DNA of 38,753 nucleotides from an uncultured Blastococcus sp. (GCA_902805535.1 CADCTN010000136.1:1-38753), one strand, 5' to 3'; positions 28,170-36,239 are shown, counted from the first letter of the stretch. The notes: generated by a model from the letters alone, not told the origin. Program-made: numbers and translations.

Positions 28170-29426
28170 TCAGCGGGCCGTTCGACGGCCGGCGGCCTGT
28201 CCGTCTTCCCCCGGCCACCGGCCGGAGACACTATCGAGGACCGACCGCTCCGGCCCACCGGCGCGGAGAAGTTCTTCGTCGTCGAAGGCGCCGCAGTCCA
28301 GTCCACGCAGGACGACGCCGGCCAACGCGCGGGCGGTGGCGGGTTCGTCGAGCGTGCCGGTGCCGGTGCCGTCGAGGTAGGCCGCCAGTCGCCCGGCGGC
28401 CGCGGGCAGCGCCTCCCGGAAGAAGGCGTAGGTCGCGACGTAGCGGGTGACGAGCTGGGCCGGGTGCAGGTCCCAGCCCTGGTAGAAGCCGCGCTCCAGG
28501 GCCCGCCGGACCAGCCGGGCGTGCAGCTGCCAGGCGGCGTGCACATTCTCACGCGACCCGACCGGGAGCACGTTGGTCGAGCCGTCCACCGCCCGCGCCC
28601 CGGTGCCCGCGACGGCCACCTGCATCAGCTGCTTGGCGAAGTCGGCCGCGGGGTGGTCGGAGGCCTGGTGGGCAGCCGCGATGCCCAGGGCAGCGCTGTA
28701 GTCGTAGGTGCCGTAGTGCAGGCCGATGAGCCGGGGGCCGGCCACGTGCACCATGCGGGCGAGGGTGGCGGTGCCGTCCGGCCCCAGCACGGCCTGCGGC
28801 GTCTCGACCTGGAGCTCCAGGTCCAGCGCCACCCCGTGCGCCGCCTCCAGCGCAGCCAGGACGGGGAGGAACGCCTTCACCTGGTCGATGTCGGTGACCT
28901 TGGGCAGGGTGACGACGGCCCGCCGGTGACCGTGCGCGCCGAGCGCCCCCAGGAAGAGGTCCAGGGAGCGGACGCCGCGACGACGGGTCGGCGCCTCGAG
29001 CGACTTGCCGCGGATGCCGATCGAGAGCGGGGCGGTCCCGGCCTGCACGTCGGCCGCCACCAGCGCCGCCGCCCGGAGGACGTCGTCGTCCTCGTGGTCG
29101 GCCGTGCCGCGGTAGCCGTCCTCGGCGTCGACCCGCAGGTCCTCCACCGGCTCGTCGGCGAGCTTGGCCCGGACGCGCGGAAGCGCCTCCTCGACCAGCG
29201 CGGGGTCCAGCCCCAGGTCGGGTAGCCCGTGCTCGTCGAGCGCCTGGAGCGCGGCGGTCCCCCACGCAGCGGCCAGCCCCGGGACGACGGCGTCGGCGGG
29301 GACGTAGCAGGTGTGCACCGGCTGCCGCTGCGGCCACGCCCCCGGGTAGCGGGTCAGGCGCAGTGCGTCGACCGGCGTCAGCACGCGGTCCAGTTCGGCG
29401 TAGACGCTCTCGTCCAGACCGGTCAT
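28170..29426 (-). CDS. HpcH/HpaI aldolase/citrate lyase-like protein
   Basis: A 418-residue protein of the aldolase/citrate lyase superfamily in its longer actinobacterial branch. It has DLRVDAEDGYRG near residue 95, IGIRGKSLEAPTRRRGVRSLDLFL, VVTLPKVTDIDQVKAFLPVL, LDLELQVETPQAVLG and YGTYDYSAALGIAA, where the Glu and Asp in these strands are the usual Mg-binding residues of the family. Fold-related enzymes cleave malyl- or citramalyl-CoA or act on keto acids such as glyoxylate. Sitting directly after malate synthase it may supply or consume glyoxylate, but the substrate is inferred from context. The ATG at 29426 has GAGGGGAG upstream. Confidence 0.82.
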   Translation of the reverse strand: MTGLDESVYAELDRVLTPVDALRLTRYPGAWPQRQPVHTCYVPADAVVPGLAAAWGTAALQALDEHGLPDLGLDPALVEEALPRVRAKLADEPVEDLRVDAEDGYRGTADHEDDDVLRAAALVAADVQAGTAPLSIGIRGKSLEAPTRRRGVRSLDLFLGALGAHGHRRAVVTLPKVTDIDQVKAFLPVLAALEAAHGVALDLELQVETPQAVLGPDGTATLARMVHVAGPRLIGLHYGTYDYSAALGIAAAHQASDHPAADFAKQLMQVAVAGTGARAVDGSTNVLPVGSRENVHAAWQLHARLVRRALERGFYQGWDLHPAQLVTRYVATYAFFREALPAAAGRLAAYLDGTGTGTLDEPATARALAGVVLRGLDCGAFDDEELLRAGGPERSVLDSVSGRWPGEDGQAAGRRTAR

Positions 29427-29490
29427 CGTCGGGCTCCCCTCGGCGTCGTGCCCTGCTGACGTGCTGAACGGCCCCGACACCGAGGTCCTT

Positions 29491-29539
29491 GTCAGTCGAC
29501 CATGACCGTCAGTCGACCATGACCGTCAGTCGACCATGG
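29491..29539. repeat. 17-bp tandem repeat over the malate synthase stop
   Basis: The unit GTCAGTCGACCATGACC occurs at 29491-29507 and 29508-29524 exactly, and again at 29525-29539 (first 14 bases identical, then a change to G). Read on the minus strand, each unit holds ATGGTCGACTGA, the last three codons and stop of malate synthase. The third copy is the real gene end and the other two lie downstream. Confidence 0.9.
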
Positions 29540-31097
29540 CGTAGGCGGGCAGCGTCAGGAAGTCAGGGAACTCGTCGGCCAGCGCCACCTGCTCGAAGAG
29601 CGTGCGGGCGTCGTCGCGCCGGTCCAGCTCGCCCATGCCGGCGACCTCCTCGTCGATGACCCGGCGGACCAGCTCCTCGGTCACCGTCTCGCCGGTGTCC
29701 AGCTCGATCCCGGCGCGGATCCACTGCCACACCTGCGAGCGGCTGATCTCGGCGGTGGCGGCGTCCTCCATCAGCCCGTGGATGCCGACGGCGCCGTTGC
29801 CCGCCAGCCAGGCCGCCAGGTAGCGGATCGCCACCTCGACGTTGGCCCGAAGCCCCGCCATGGTCCGCTCCCCCGGGACGCCGGCGACGTCCAGCAGCTG
29901 CTCCGGGGTCACCGAGACGTCGTCCCGGAGCCGGTCGAGCTGGTGGGGCCGGTCGCCCAGCACCCTGTCGAAGACCTCGCGGCAGACGCCGACCAGGTCG
30001 GGATGGGCGACCCAGGAGCCGTCGAAGCCGTCGCCGGCCTCGCGGGTCTTGTCGTCGCGGACCTTGGCCAGCGCCCGCTCGTTGGCCTCGGCGTCGCGGC
30101 GGCTGGGGATCGCCGCGGCCATGCCGCCGATCGCCAGGGCACCGCGCCGGTGGCAGACGGCGACCAGCTGCTCGGTGTAGGCCCGCATCATCGGCGCGGT
30201 CATCGTCACCGCGCCCCGGTCGGGGAGGACGAAGTCGGGGCCCGCGTCGCGGAACACCTTGATGACGCTGAACAGGTAGTCCCACCGCCCGGCGTTGAGC
30301 GCGGCGGCGTGGGTGCCCAGCTCGTGCAGCATCTCCTCCATCTCGAACGCGGCCGGGATGGTCTCGATCAGCATGGTCGCCCGGATGGCGCCGGCCGGAA
30401 GGCCCAGCGACTGCTCGGCGTGGTCGAGGACCAGCGCCCACAGCCGCGCCTCGAGGTGGCCCTCCATCTTGGGCAGGTAGAGGTACGGGCCGCTGCCGCG
30501 GTCCAGCTGCTCCCGGGCGTTGTGGAACAGGTAGAGCCCGGCGTCGACCAGGGCGCCGACGGTCGGCCGGCCGTCGACCAGCAGGTGCCGTTCGGGCAGG
30601 TGCCAGCCCCGCGGTCGCGGCACGATCGTCGGCAGCTCGCCGTCCTCGCGCAGGCGGTAGTCCCTGCCTTCGGGGGTGGTGTGGGCGAGCGTCCGGCGGA
30701 CGGCGTCCCTGAGCACCACCTGACCACCGACGACGTTGCGCCAGTGCGGGGTGTTGGCGTCCTCGAGGTCGGCCAGCCAGACGTTGGCGCCGCTGTTGAG
30801 CGCGTTGATCGCCATCTTCGGCTCGGTGGGGCCGGTGATCTCCACCCGCCGGTCGACGAGCCCCGGCGGGGGTGGGGGCACCCGCCAGTCGCCTCCGCGC
30901 ACCGCGGCGGTCTCCGGGCGGAAGTCGATCCGCCGGGCGGCGGCGATCTCCGCGCGGCGGGTGGCGCGGGCCGCCAGCAGCGCGTCCCGGTGGGCGCCGA
31001 ACCGGGTCTGCAGCTCGGCGACGAACGCCAGCGCCTCCGGGGTCAGCACGTCCTCGCCCCGCTCGACCGCCGGGCCCTCCACGCGCACGTCAGCCAT
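29526..31097 (-). CDS. aceB: Malate synthase A
   Basis: A 523-residue enzyme of the AceB class (malate synthase A, about 530 aa), which condenses glyoxylate with acetyl-CoA to malate. It contains the signature MAINALNSGANVWLADLEDANTP near residue 95, PRPRGWHLPERHLLVDG, LIETIPAAFEMEEMLHEL and WDYLFSVIKVFRDAGPDFVLPDR, and the C-terminal GIHGLMEDAATAEISRSQVWQWI. No glyoxylate-bypass isocitrate lyase is beside it; instead it is divergent from ureide genes, which suggests glyoxylate from allantoin breakdown as substrate. GAGGAGAGG eight bases before the ATG supports the start. A 14-bp palindrome is 15 bases upstream. Its stop lies in a tandem triplication. Confidence 0.95.
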   Translation of the reverse strand: MADVRVEGPAVERGEDVLTPEALAFVAELQTRFGAHRDALLAARATRRAEIAAARRIDFRPETAAVRGGDWRVPPPPPGLVDRRVEITGPTEPKMAINALNSGANVWLADLEDANTPHWRNVVGGQVVLRDAVRRTLAHTTPEGRDYRLREDGELPTIVPRPRGWHLPERHLLVDGRPTVGALVDAGLYLFHNAREQLDRGSGPYLYLPKMEGHLEARLWALVLDHAEQSLGLPAGAIRATMLIETIPAAFEMEEMLHELGTHAAALNAGRWDYLFSVIKVFRDAGPDFVLPDRGAVTMTAPMMRAYTEQLVAVCHRRGALAIGGMAAAIPSRRDAEANERALAKVRDDKTREAGDGFDGSWVAHPDLVGVCREVFDRVLGDRPHQLDRLRDDVSVTPEQLLDVAGVPGERTMAGLRANVEVAIRYLAAWLAGNGAVGIHGLMEDAATAEISRSQVWQWIRAGIELDTGETVTEELVRRVIDEEVAGMGELDRRDDARTLFEQVALADEFPDFLTLPAYAMVD

Positions 31098-31111
31098 CCG
31101 CCGAACCTCTC

Positions 31112-31125
31112 CTCGACCGGTCGAG
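31112..31125. promoter_or_regulatory. 14-bp palindrome between aceB and uraD
   Basis: CTCGACCGGTCGAG is a perfect 14-bp palindrome in the 44-bp gap between the divergent starts (15 bases from the aceB ATG, 17 from the uraD GTG). Its position suits an operator for both units. Short GC-rich palindromes can occur by chance, so confidence is moderate. Confidence 0.45.
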
Positions 31126-31141
31126 CTGGCATCCTCTCACC

Positions 31142-31639
31142 GTGGCCACGCTGGACGACCTCAACGACGAGCCCGCCGACCGGGCCGTCCAGGCCCTCCG
31201 GGCCTGCAACGCCGCGCCACGCTTCGCCGCCGAGGTGGCGGCCGGGCGCCCCTACCGCGACGTCGAGACGCTGGTGGGCCGGGCCCAGGACGTGGCCCGC
31301 TCCCTCCCGTGGGACGAGGTCGCCATCGCGCTCGCCGCCCACCCGCGGATCGGCGACCGGGTGGCGGGCGCCGGCGCCGAGGCGGAGTCGTCGCGGCGGG
31401 AGCAGAGCTCGATGGACGACGCCGACGCCGCCACCCGGGACGCCCTGCTCGAGGGCAACCGCCACTACGAGGACCGCTTCGACCACGTCTTCCTGATCCG
31501 CGCGTCGGGACGGTCGCCGGAGGAGATGCTCGCCGAGCTGGAGCGCCGGCTGGGCAACGACGAGGACGCCGAGCGGGCCGAGGTGACCGAGCAGCTGGCC
31601 CAGATCACCGCCCTGCGGGTGCGGGGGCTGGTCACGTGA
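31142..31639 (+). CDS. uraD: OHCU decarboxylase (UraD)
   Basis: A 165-residue 2-oxo-4-hydroxy-4-carboxy-5-ureidoimidazoline decarboxylase, which completes the conversion of urate to (S)-allantoin. It opens with TLDDLNDEPADRAVQALRACN, then has the catalytic His67-Pro68 in AAHPRIGD, the SSRREQSSM segment with Glu87, and FLIRASGRSPEEMLAELERRL. The GTG start lies six bases after CATCCT with no ribosome-binding site. It is coupled to uraH by a GTGA overlap. All three steps of urate to allantoin follow in order: uraD, uraH, uricase. Confidence 0.95.
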   Translation: MATLDDLNDEPADRAVQALRACNAAPRFAAEVAAGRPYRDVETLVGRAQDVARSLPWDEVAIALAAHPRIGDRVAGAGAEAESSRREQSSMDDADAATRDALLEGNRHYEDRFDHVFLIRASGRSPEEMLAELERRLGNDEDAERAEVTEQLAQITALRVRGLVT

Positions 31640-31953
31640 GCGTCTCGACGCACGTGCTGGACTCCGTGCTGGGCCGCCCGGCCGCGGGGATCGCCGTCCG
31701 GCTGTTCGCCGGGGACAGCCTGCTCGCCGAGGGCGTCACCGACCGGGACGGGCGCTGCCGGCTCACCGAGGACGCCACCGCGCTGGGTGCCCACCGGCTG
31801 GTCTTCGCCACCGGTCAGTGGTTCGCCGAGCAGGGCCGGGAGACGTTCTACCCGGAGGTGGTCCTCACCTTCGCCGTCGCCGAGCCGGCCGAGCACCACC
31901 ACGTGCCACTGCTGCTCGCCCCGTTCGCCTACTCGACCTACCGGGGGAGCTGA
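31636..31953 (+). CDS. uraH: 5-hydroxyisourate hydrolase (transthyretin-like)
   Basis: A 105-residue HIU hydrolase. It begins VSVSTHVLDSVLGRPAAGI, where the conserved His6 is in the active site, carries FYPEVVLTFAV and HHHVPLLLAPFAYSTYRGS. The C-terminal YRGS tetrapeptide is the hallmark that separates these enzymes from true transthyretin. It opens 5-hydroxyisourate to OHCU, between uricase and UraD. It starts at a GTG inside the uraD stop. Confidence 0.97.
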   Translation: MSVSTHVLDSVLGRPAAGIAVRLFAGDSLLAEGVTDRDGRCRLTEDATALGAHRLVFATGQWFAEQGRETFYPEVVLTFAVAEPAEHHHVPLLLAPFAYSTYRGS

Positions 31954-31986
31954 CTCGGCGAGGTTCCACGTGCAACAGTGCCCGGC

Positions 31987-32910
31987 ATGGCGATCGTGCT
32001 CGGGCCCCACCAGTACGGGAAGGCCGAGGTCCGCGTCGTCGCGGTCGACCGGAGCTCGCCGCGGCACACGCTCGTGGACCTCAACGTCAGCTCCAGCCTG
32101 CACGGGGACTTCACCGCCGCGCACACCGTCGGCGACAACGCCCACGTGCTGTCCACCGACACGCAGAAGAACACCGTGTTCGCCTTCGCCCGCGACGGCG
32201 TCGGCACGCCGGAGGAGTTCGGCCTGCGGCTGGCCCGGCACTTCGCCGGCTCCTACGGCTGGATCACCGGCGCGCGGGTGGCCGTGGAGTCCTACGGCTG
32301 GGAGCGGATCTCCGTCGGCGGCGCCGAGCACGACCATTCCTTCCGCAAGGCCGGGGCCGAGGTGCGCACGGCGGTGGTGACCGTCGACGGCTCGGGACCA
32401 GACGCTGACGCCCACGTGCTCGCCGGGCTCGCCGACCTCGTCGTCCTGAAGACCACCGGCTCGGAGTTCCGGGGCTTTCCACGCGACCGGTACACGACCC
32501 TGGCGGAGACCCGCGACCGCGTCCTGGCGACGGCGGTGACGGCGCGCTGGCGCTACACCGGTACCGGCACCGACGTGGATTTCGACGGCACGTTCGCCGG
32601 CGTCCGGACGACGCTGCTGGAGACGTTCGCCTCGACGCACTCCCTGGCGCTGCAGCAGTCGCTCTACGCGATGGGCGAGGCGGTCCTCGAACGGTTCCCG
32701 CAGGTCGCCGAGATCCGGATGTCGATGCCGAACAGGCACCACTTCCTGCAGGACCTGTCCGCCTACGGGCTGGACAACACCCCGGACGGGACAGGGGCCG
32801 TGGTCTACCACGCCGACGACCGCCCCTACGGGCTGATCGAGGGCGCCGTCCTGCGCGACGACGTCCCGCCGGCCGACATCGCCTGGCGGGGCACGCCCGG
32901 GTTCTGCTGA
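31987..32910 (+). CDS. Urate oxidase (uricase)
   Basis: A 307-residue cofactor-free uricase with both T-fold domains. Catalytic elements visible are Lys12 in PHQYGKAEVR, Thr57 in STDTQKNT, and the C-terminal MPNRHHFLQDL. It oxidises urate to 5-hydroxyisourate with O2, giving H2O2. AACAGT ends seven bases before the ATG, a leaderless-like pattern, so it may have its own promoter 33 bases after the uraH stop, although co-transcription is also possible. No xanthine dehydrogenase small subunit or allantoinase is visible nearby. Its last base is six bases from the end of the facing gene. Confidence 0.96.
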   Translation: MAIVLGPHQYGKAEVRVVAVDRSSPRHTLVDLNVSSSLHGDFTAAHTVGDNAHVLSTDTQKNTVFAFARDGVGTPEEFGLRLARHFAGSYGWITGARVAVESYGWERISVGGAEHDHSFRKAGAEVRTAVVTVDGSGPDADAHVLAGLADLVVLKTTGSEFRGFPRDRYTTLAETRDRVLATAVTARWRYTGTGTDVDFDGTFAGVRTTLLETFASTHSLALQQSLYAMGEAVLERFPQVAEIRMSMPNRHHFLQDLSAYGLDNTPDGTGAVVYHADDRPYGLIEGAVLRDDVPPADIAWRGTPGFC

Positions 32911-32916
32911 GCGCGC

Positions 32917-33390
32917 TCAGCCGGCCTCGACGCCGATGCCGCCGAGCACGACCACGGCATGGATCCGCAGGTCGGCGGCGTGCTCGTCATGGGTGCGCTG
33001 CACGACGCCGTCGCCACCCATGCCGCCGACCCCCCGGAATCGCCACCACACCCGCCAGTCCGGGGGAACCCGCACCGCCGCGCCGCCCATCAGCACCCGC
33101 AGGGTGAGGTCGATCCCCTGCGCCGACTGCGGGAGGCCGGTCAGGTCGATCTCGGCCCCGGACATGGCCATGTCGACGCGCACCCGCGCCAGCGCCGGGT
33201 TCCGGGGGCGGAGCTCCAGGCCGGAGTGGGTGAGCACCCGCCGGATGCTGGTCGAGGACTCGTCCCCGCCGTTCCTCCGCCAGGCCGTCAGCCAGCCGGC
33301 CACCGCGACCACGGCCTGGAAGGCGAACCAGCCCACCAGCCAGGGCCGCAGCCTCCGGAGGACGGGACGGACGGCACGCCGGGTCGTCAT
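32917..33390 (-). CDS. LiaF-like membrane protein, C-terminal beta domain
   Basis: A 157-residue protein with one N-terminal hydrophobic helix (about 14-36, LRPWLVGWFAFQAVVAVAGWL) after a basic start. It then has a predicted beta-helical segment, VRVDMAMSGAEIDLTGLPQSAQGIDLTLRVLMGGAAVRVPPDWRV, which resembles the C-terminal domain of LiaF and cell-wall-active antibiotic response proteins. No liaRS-type genes are adjacent, so the link is only fold-level. The start at 33390 follows CAGGGT by seven bases with no ribosome-binding site, and a longer frame 20 codons upstream is unlikely. It is divergent from the GNAT gene. Confidence 0.72.
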   Translation of the reverse strand: MTTRRAVRPVLRRLRPWLVGWFAFQAVVAVAGWLTAWRRNGGDESSTSIRRVLTHSGLELRPRNPALARVRVDMAMSGAEIDLTGLPQSAQGIDLTLRVLMGGAAVRVPPDWRVWWRFRGVGGMGGDGVVQRTHDEHAADLRIHAVVVLGGIGVEAG

Positions 33391-33458
33391 GCCCGCCACC
33401 CTGCCCGTCGGAGGACCCGACGGCCAGGGTGTCCTGCGTGCTGGGAGCATCGGCGACC

Positions 33459-33926
33459 GTGACCGACCAGCGCGAGACGCCGAGCGCGGTCCACCTCGAG
33501 CCGGTCACCGCTGACAACGTGCGTGCGGTGTGCGATCTGCGGGTGGCGCCGGAGCAGGAGTCGTTCGTCACCCCGAACGCGATCTCGCTGGCCGAGGCCT
33601 ACGTCCACCCGCAGGCCTGGTGCCGGGCCGTGCGGGCGGGTGATGAGCTGGTCGGCTTCGTGATGCTGCACGACTCCGCCGCCGGGCCCGGCTACATGCT
33701 GTGGCGGCTCATGATCGATGCCCGGTTCCAGGGGCGGGGTCTCGGACGCCAGGTGGTGCACCAGGTCATCGACCACGTCCGCACCCGGCCGGGGGCGACC
33801 GAGCTCAAGGTGAGCGCGCACCGGGGCGAGGGGGCGCCGGGGCCGTTCTACGAGGCGCTGGGCTTCGTGGCCACCGGCGAGGTCATCGACGACGAGGAGG
33901 ACGTCTACGCCCTCCCGCTGGATTGA
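33459..33926 (+). CDS. GNAT acetyltransferase
   Basis: A 155-residue GNAT protein. It has HLEPVTADNVRAVCDLRVAPEQESFV in the substrate part, the coenzyme A motif RFQGRGLGRQVVHQVIDHV, and the C-terminal APGPFYEALGFVATGEV. It resembles the spermidine/PaiA-type acetyltransferase group by its opening ADNVRAVCDL and FVTPNAISLAEAY. The start at 33459 (GTG) is eight bases after GAGCAT; an alternative GTG at 33429 would add ten residues. Acceptor unknown. It ends six bases before a terminator hairpin facing the methyltransferase. Confidence 0.87.
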   Translation: MTDQRETPSAVHLEPVTADNVRAVCDLRVAPEQESFVTPNAISLAEAYVHPQAWCRAVRAGDELVGFVMLHDSAAGPGYMLWRLMIDARFQGRGLGRQVVHQVIDHVRTRPGATELKVSAHRGEGAPGPFYEALGFVATGEVIDDEEDVYALPLD

Positions 33927-33931
33927 CGGCG

Positions 33932-33958
33932 GCGGCGGTGGGAAGCCCCCACCGCCGC
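33932..33958. terminator. Hairpin between convergent genes
   Basis: GCGGCGGTGGG (33932-33942) pairs perfectly with CCCACCGCCGC (33948-33958), an 11-bp stem with a 5-nt loop, 5 bases after the GNAT stop and 32 before the facing methyltransferase stop. It can end both transcripts. Confidence 0.75.
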
Positions 33959-33990
33959 GCGAGGGTCCGGGAACTCCCGGCCGCCGCTGG

Positions 33991-35127
33991 TCAGCGCCGG
34001 GTGGATGCGGTGACGGTGAACTTGGGGGTCTGCCGGACGACCCGGGTCGGGCCGACGGTGCGTCCGAGGGCCGATTTGTAGCGGAGTGCGCTGTTGTAGA
34101 CAGTCCACAGCTCACCGCCGGGGCGCAGGACGCGTGCGGCCGCGTCGAAGAGCCGGTCGGCCGCCGTCGTCACCACCGCCGCGCCGACGTGGAAGGGCGG
34201 ATTGCAGACCACCAGATCCACGCTCGCCGCGGGCAGGGAGTCCGCCGCGTCGTCCCGGACGACGCGGATTCGGTCCGCGACGTCGTTGGCCCGCGCCGTC
34301 GCCTCCGTCGAGGCCACCGCCCCCGCGGAGTGGTCCGCCGCCACCACCGCGAGCCCGGGGAACCGGCGGGCGAGCGCAGCGGCGAGCACCCCGGTGCCGG
34401 CACCGAGGTCCAGCGCCGTCCCGGCCGGCCCCACGCCGGCGAGGTCCGCTGCGGACAGCGCCTCCAGCAGCGTGCGGGTGCCGATGTCGACCTTGGTGCC
34501 GGCGAACGCGGCACCGTGCGCGCAGACGGTCAGGCCCAGGTCGGCGTGGTCCTGGCAGCGGGGGAAGGACGACGGCCCGGGGCGAGGCCCGCGCGCCACG
34601 AGGACCCGCGACTTCTGCCGGGCCAGGGTGGCCGAGACCTCGCCGAACGAGGCGCCCAGGACGTCGTTCATCGCGTGGGTCATGTGCTTGACCCGGCCGC
34701 CCACGAAGACCGAGACGTCGGGCGCGGCCACCGCGGCCACCGCCTCGGCGATCTCGCGCAGCGCGTCCAGCGCTTTCGGCGCCTGCACGAGGACGACGCG
34801 CGCCCCGGCGGCGACCTCGGCCAGCGACACCGGACGGTAGGTGCCCGTCAGTCCCGTCCGCTCGGCGTTGCGGACCAGCGCCCGCTCCCCCACGAGCAGG
34901 TCCTGGGCCACCCGGACGTCGACGGCGCCGTGCAGCGCGACCGCGCCCAGCGTCAGCGCCCCGTAGGAGTCATCGACGACGGCGACCTCCCCGGGCCCGC
35001 AGAGCGCGAGCGCCGCGGCCGCCTCGTCGAGTAGCAGCCGATCGGTGGCGTCGACGGCGACCAGCTCCGGCGCCTCCACGTCGGGAGCGCGCCGGAGCTG
35101 TGCGAAGAGTTCCGCGGCCTGGGTCAC
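33991..35127 (-). CDS. RlmG/RsmC-like class I methyltransferase
   Basis: A 378-residue protein of the two-domain RsmC/RlmG type. The N-terminal half (1-170) is a decayed Rossmann-like substrate domain. The C-terminal half has SAM motif I LDLGAGTGVLAAALA (239-253), ADHSAGAV, and the catalytic NPPF motif at 309-312 (VVCNPPFHVG), typical of enzymes that methylate exocyclic amines of guanine in rRNA. It is thus probably a 16S or 23S rRNA guanine-N2 methyltransferase, but the target is not given by sequence. The GTG start overlaps the dehalogenase stop in a GTGA quartet, an unexpected coupling. Confidence 0.88.
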   Translation of the reverse strand: MTQAAELFAQLRRAPDVEAPELVAVDATDRLLLDEAAAALALCGPGEVAVVDDSYGALTLGAVALHGAVDVRVAQDLLVGERALVRNAERTGLTGTYRPVSLAEVAAGARVVLVQAPKALDALREIAEAVAAVAAPDVSVFVGGRVKHMTHAMNDVLGASFGEVSATLARQKSRVLVARGPRPGPSSFPRCQDHADLGLTVCAHGAAFAGTKVDIGTRTLLEALSAADLAGVGPAGTALDLGAGTGVLAAALARRFPGLAVVAADHSAGAVASTEATARANDVADRIRVVRDDAADSLPAASVDLVVCNPPFHVGAAVVTTAADRLFDAAARVLRPGGELWTVYNSALRYKSALGRTVGPTRVVRQTPKFTVTASTRR

Positions 35128-36026
35128 CGCGGGGTCGACGCGATCAGGTCGACGACGACGCGGGCCAGCTCTGGGCCGACGTCCTCCTGGAGGAAGTGCC
35201 CACCCCCGGCGAGGGTGGTGTGCGCCAGCCCCTGTGCCCCGGGCACCAGCGTGCGGAACACCCGGTCCCCTCCGCCGGTGATCGGGTCGCCGTCGGAGAA
35301 GGCGGTCAGGAAGGGCCTGTCCCAGCGGGTCAGGACCTCCCAGGCAGCCCGGTTGGCCGCCGCGGCGGGGTCGTCGGGCCGGGTCGGCACGAGGGCCGGG
35401 AAGACCCGCGCGCCGGCGGTGTAGCGGTCGTCGGGGAAGGGGGCGTCGTAGGCGGCCACGACCTCGGGAGCCAGTGGTGTGGCGCACCCGTTGGCGACCA
35501 CCCGGCCGATCTGGAACTCCGGGGACTCCTGGGAGAACCGCTGCCAGGCCAGGAACGCCTCGCTCATCGGCTGGTCGCCGGTGGGCAGGCCCGTGTTGGC
35601 CGCAACCACGCGGGCGAACCGGTCGGGGTGCTCGGCGACCAGCCGGAGGCCGATCAGCCCGCCCCAGTCCTGACCGACGAGCGTCACGTCCCGGAGGTCG
35701 AGCCGGTCGAACAGGAGCTCACGGGTCCACGCCACGTGTGCCGCGTAGCTGTAGGCATCCCGGGCGACCGGCTTGTCCGAGCGGCCGAAACCGATCAGGT
35801 CCGGGGCCACCACCCGCAGGCCGGCGCGGGCCAGCACCGGGATCATCCGCCGGTAGAGGAACGACCACGACGGCTCGCCGTGCAGCAGCACGACCGTCTC
35901 GCCGTCCGCCGGACCGTCCTCGACGAACGAGGCCCGCAGGCCGTCGGCCAGGTCGAGATACCGCGGCTCGTACGGGAAGTCCGGAAGGTCGGCGAACCGA
36001 TCGTCGGGGGTGCGGAGTGCCTCCAT
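35124..36026 (-). CDS. Haloalkane dehalogenase, HLD-I type
   Basis: A 300-residue alpha/beta hydrolase with the HLD signature set: HGEPSWSFLYRR (Glu51), nucleophile Asp120 in GQDWGG with halide-binding Trp121, FSDGDPITGG (Asp247 the acid) and GGGHFLQED (His277 the base). Asp-His-Asp with Trp121 and a cap-domain Trp161 points to subfamily HLD-I (DmbC/DhmA-like). It would cleave carbon-halogen bonds to alcohol plus halide; natural substrates of these proteins are seldom known. GAGACT lies six bases before the ATG with no ribosome-binding site except a run of G. It is translationally coupled to the methyltransferase gene. Confidence 0.9.
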   Translation of the reverse strand: MEALRTPDDRFADLPDFPYEPRYLDLADGLRASFVEDGPADGETVVLLHGEPSWSFLYRRMIPVLARAGLRVVAPDLIGFGRSDKPVARDAYSYAAHVAWTRELLFDRLDLRDVTLVGQDWGGLIGLRLVAEHPDRFARVVAANTGLPTGDQPMSEAFLAWQRFSQESPEFQIGRVVANGCATPLAPEVVAAYDAPFPDDRYTAGARVFPALVPTRPDDPAAAANRAAWEVLTRWDRPFLTAFSDGDPITGGGDRVFRTLVPGAQGLAHTTLAGGGHFLQEDVGPELARVVVDLIASTPR

Positions 36027-36102
36027 CCCCCCAGTCTCACCGACGGCAGGCGGCCCGACGGAGCTGCCCCCGGCGAGGACCACGGTAGGGACGCACGCGA
36101 TC

Positions 36103-36158
36103 GAGATGCGCTTCCGGCCGCTGACCGGCGATCCGGTCACCGGCCGGAGGCGCATCTC
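36103..36158. repeat. Long imperfect hairpin
   Basis: The arm 36103-36120 pairs with 36141-36158 over 18 bp with one G-T wobble. Inside, after a C/C mismatch and one T-A pair, GACCGG (36123-36128) pairs with CCGGTC (36133-36138), leaving a CGAT tetraloop. The outer arms begin GAGATGCGC and end GCGCATCTC. It may be a terminator for msrA, some 250 bases downstream of its stop, or a mobile-element remnant. It is not in a gene. Confidence 0.55.
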
Positions 36159-36239
36159 GGCGGTCGGGGAGGTCCGGAAACGGGCGCGAGGTCGTCGGCG
36201 AGGAGTCCCCGACGTACCCGAAGACGCCCTTGTCGCGCG

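Noticed and set aside
33991-35487. Longer start for the RlmG-like methyltransferase in the same frame
   Set aside because: The extra 120 residues are Arg/Pro/Gly-rich and overlap the dehalogenase gene; the GTG at 35127 overlaps the dehalogenase stop in the usual coupled form.
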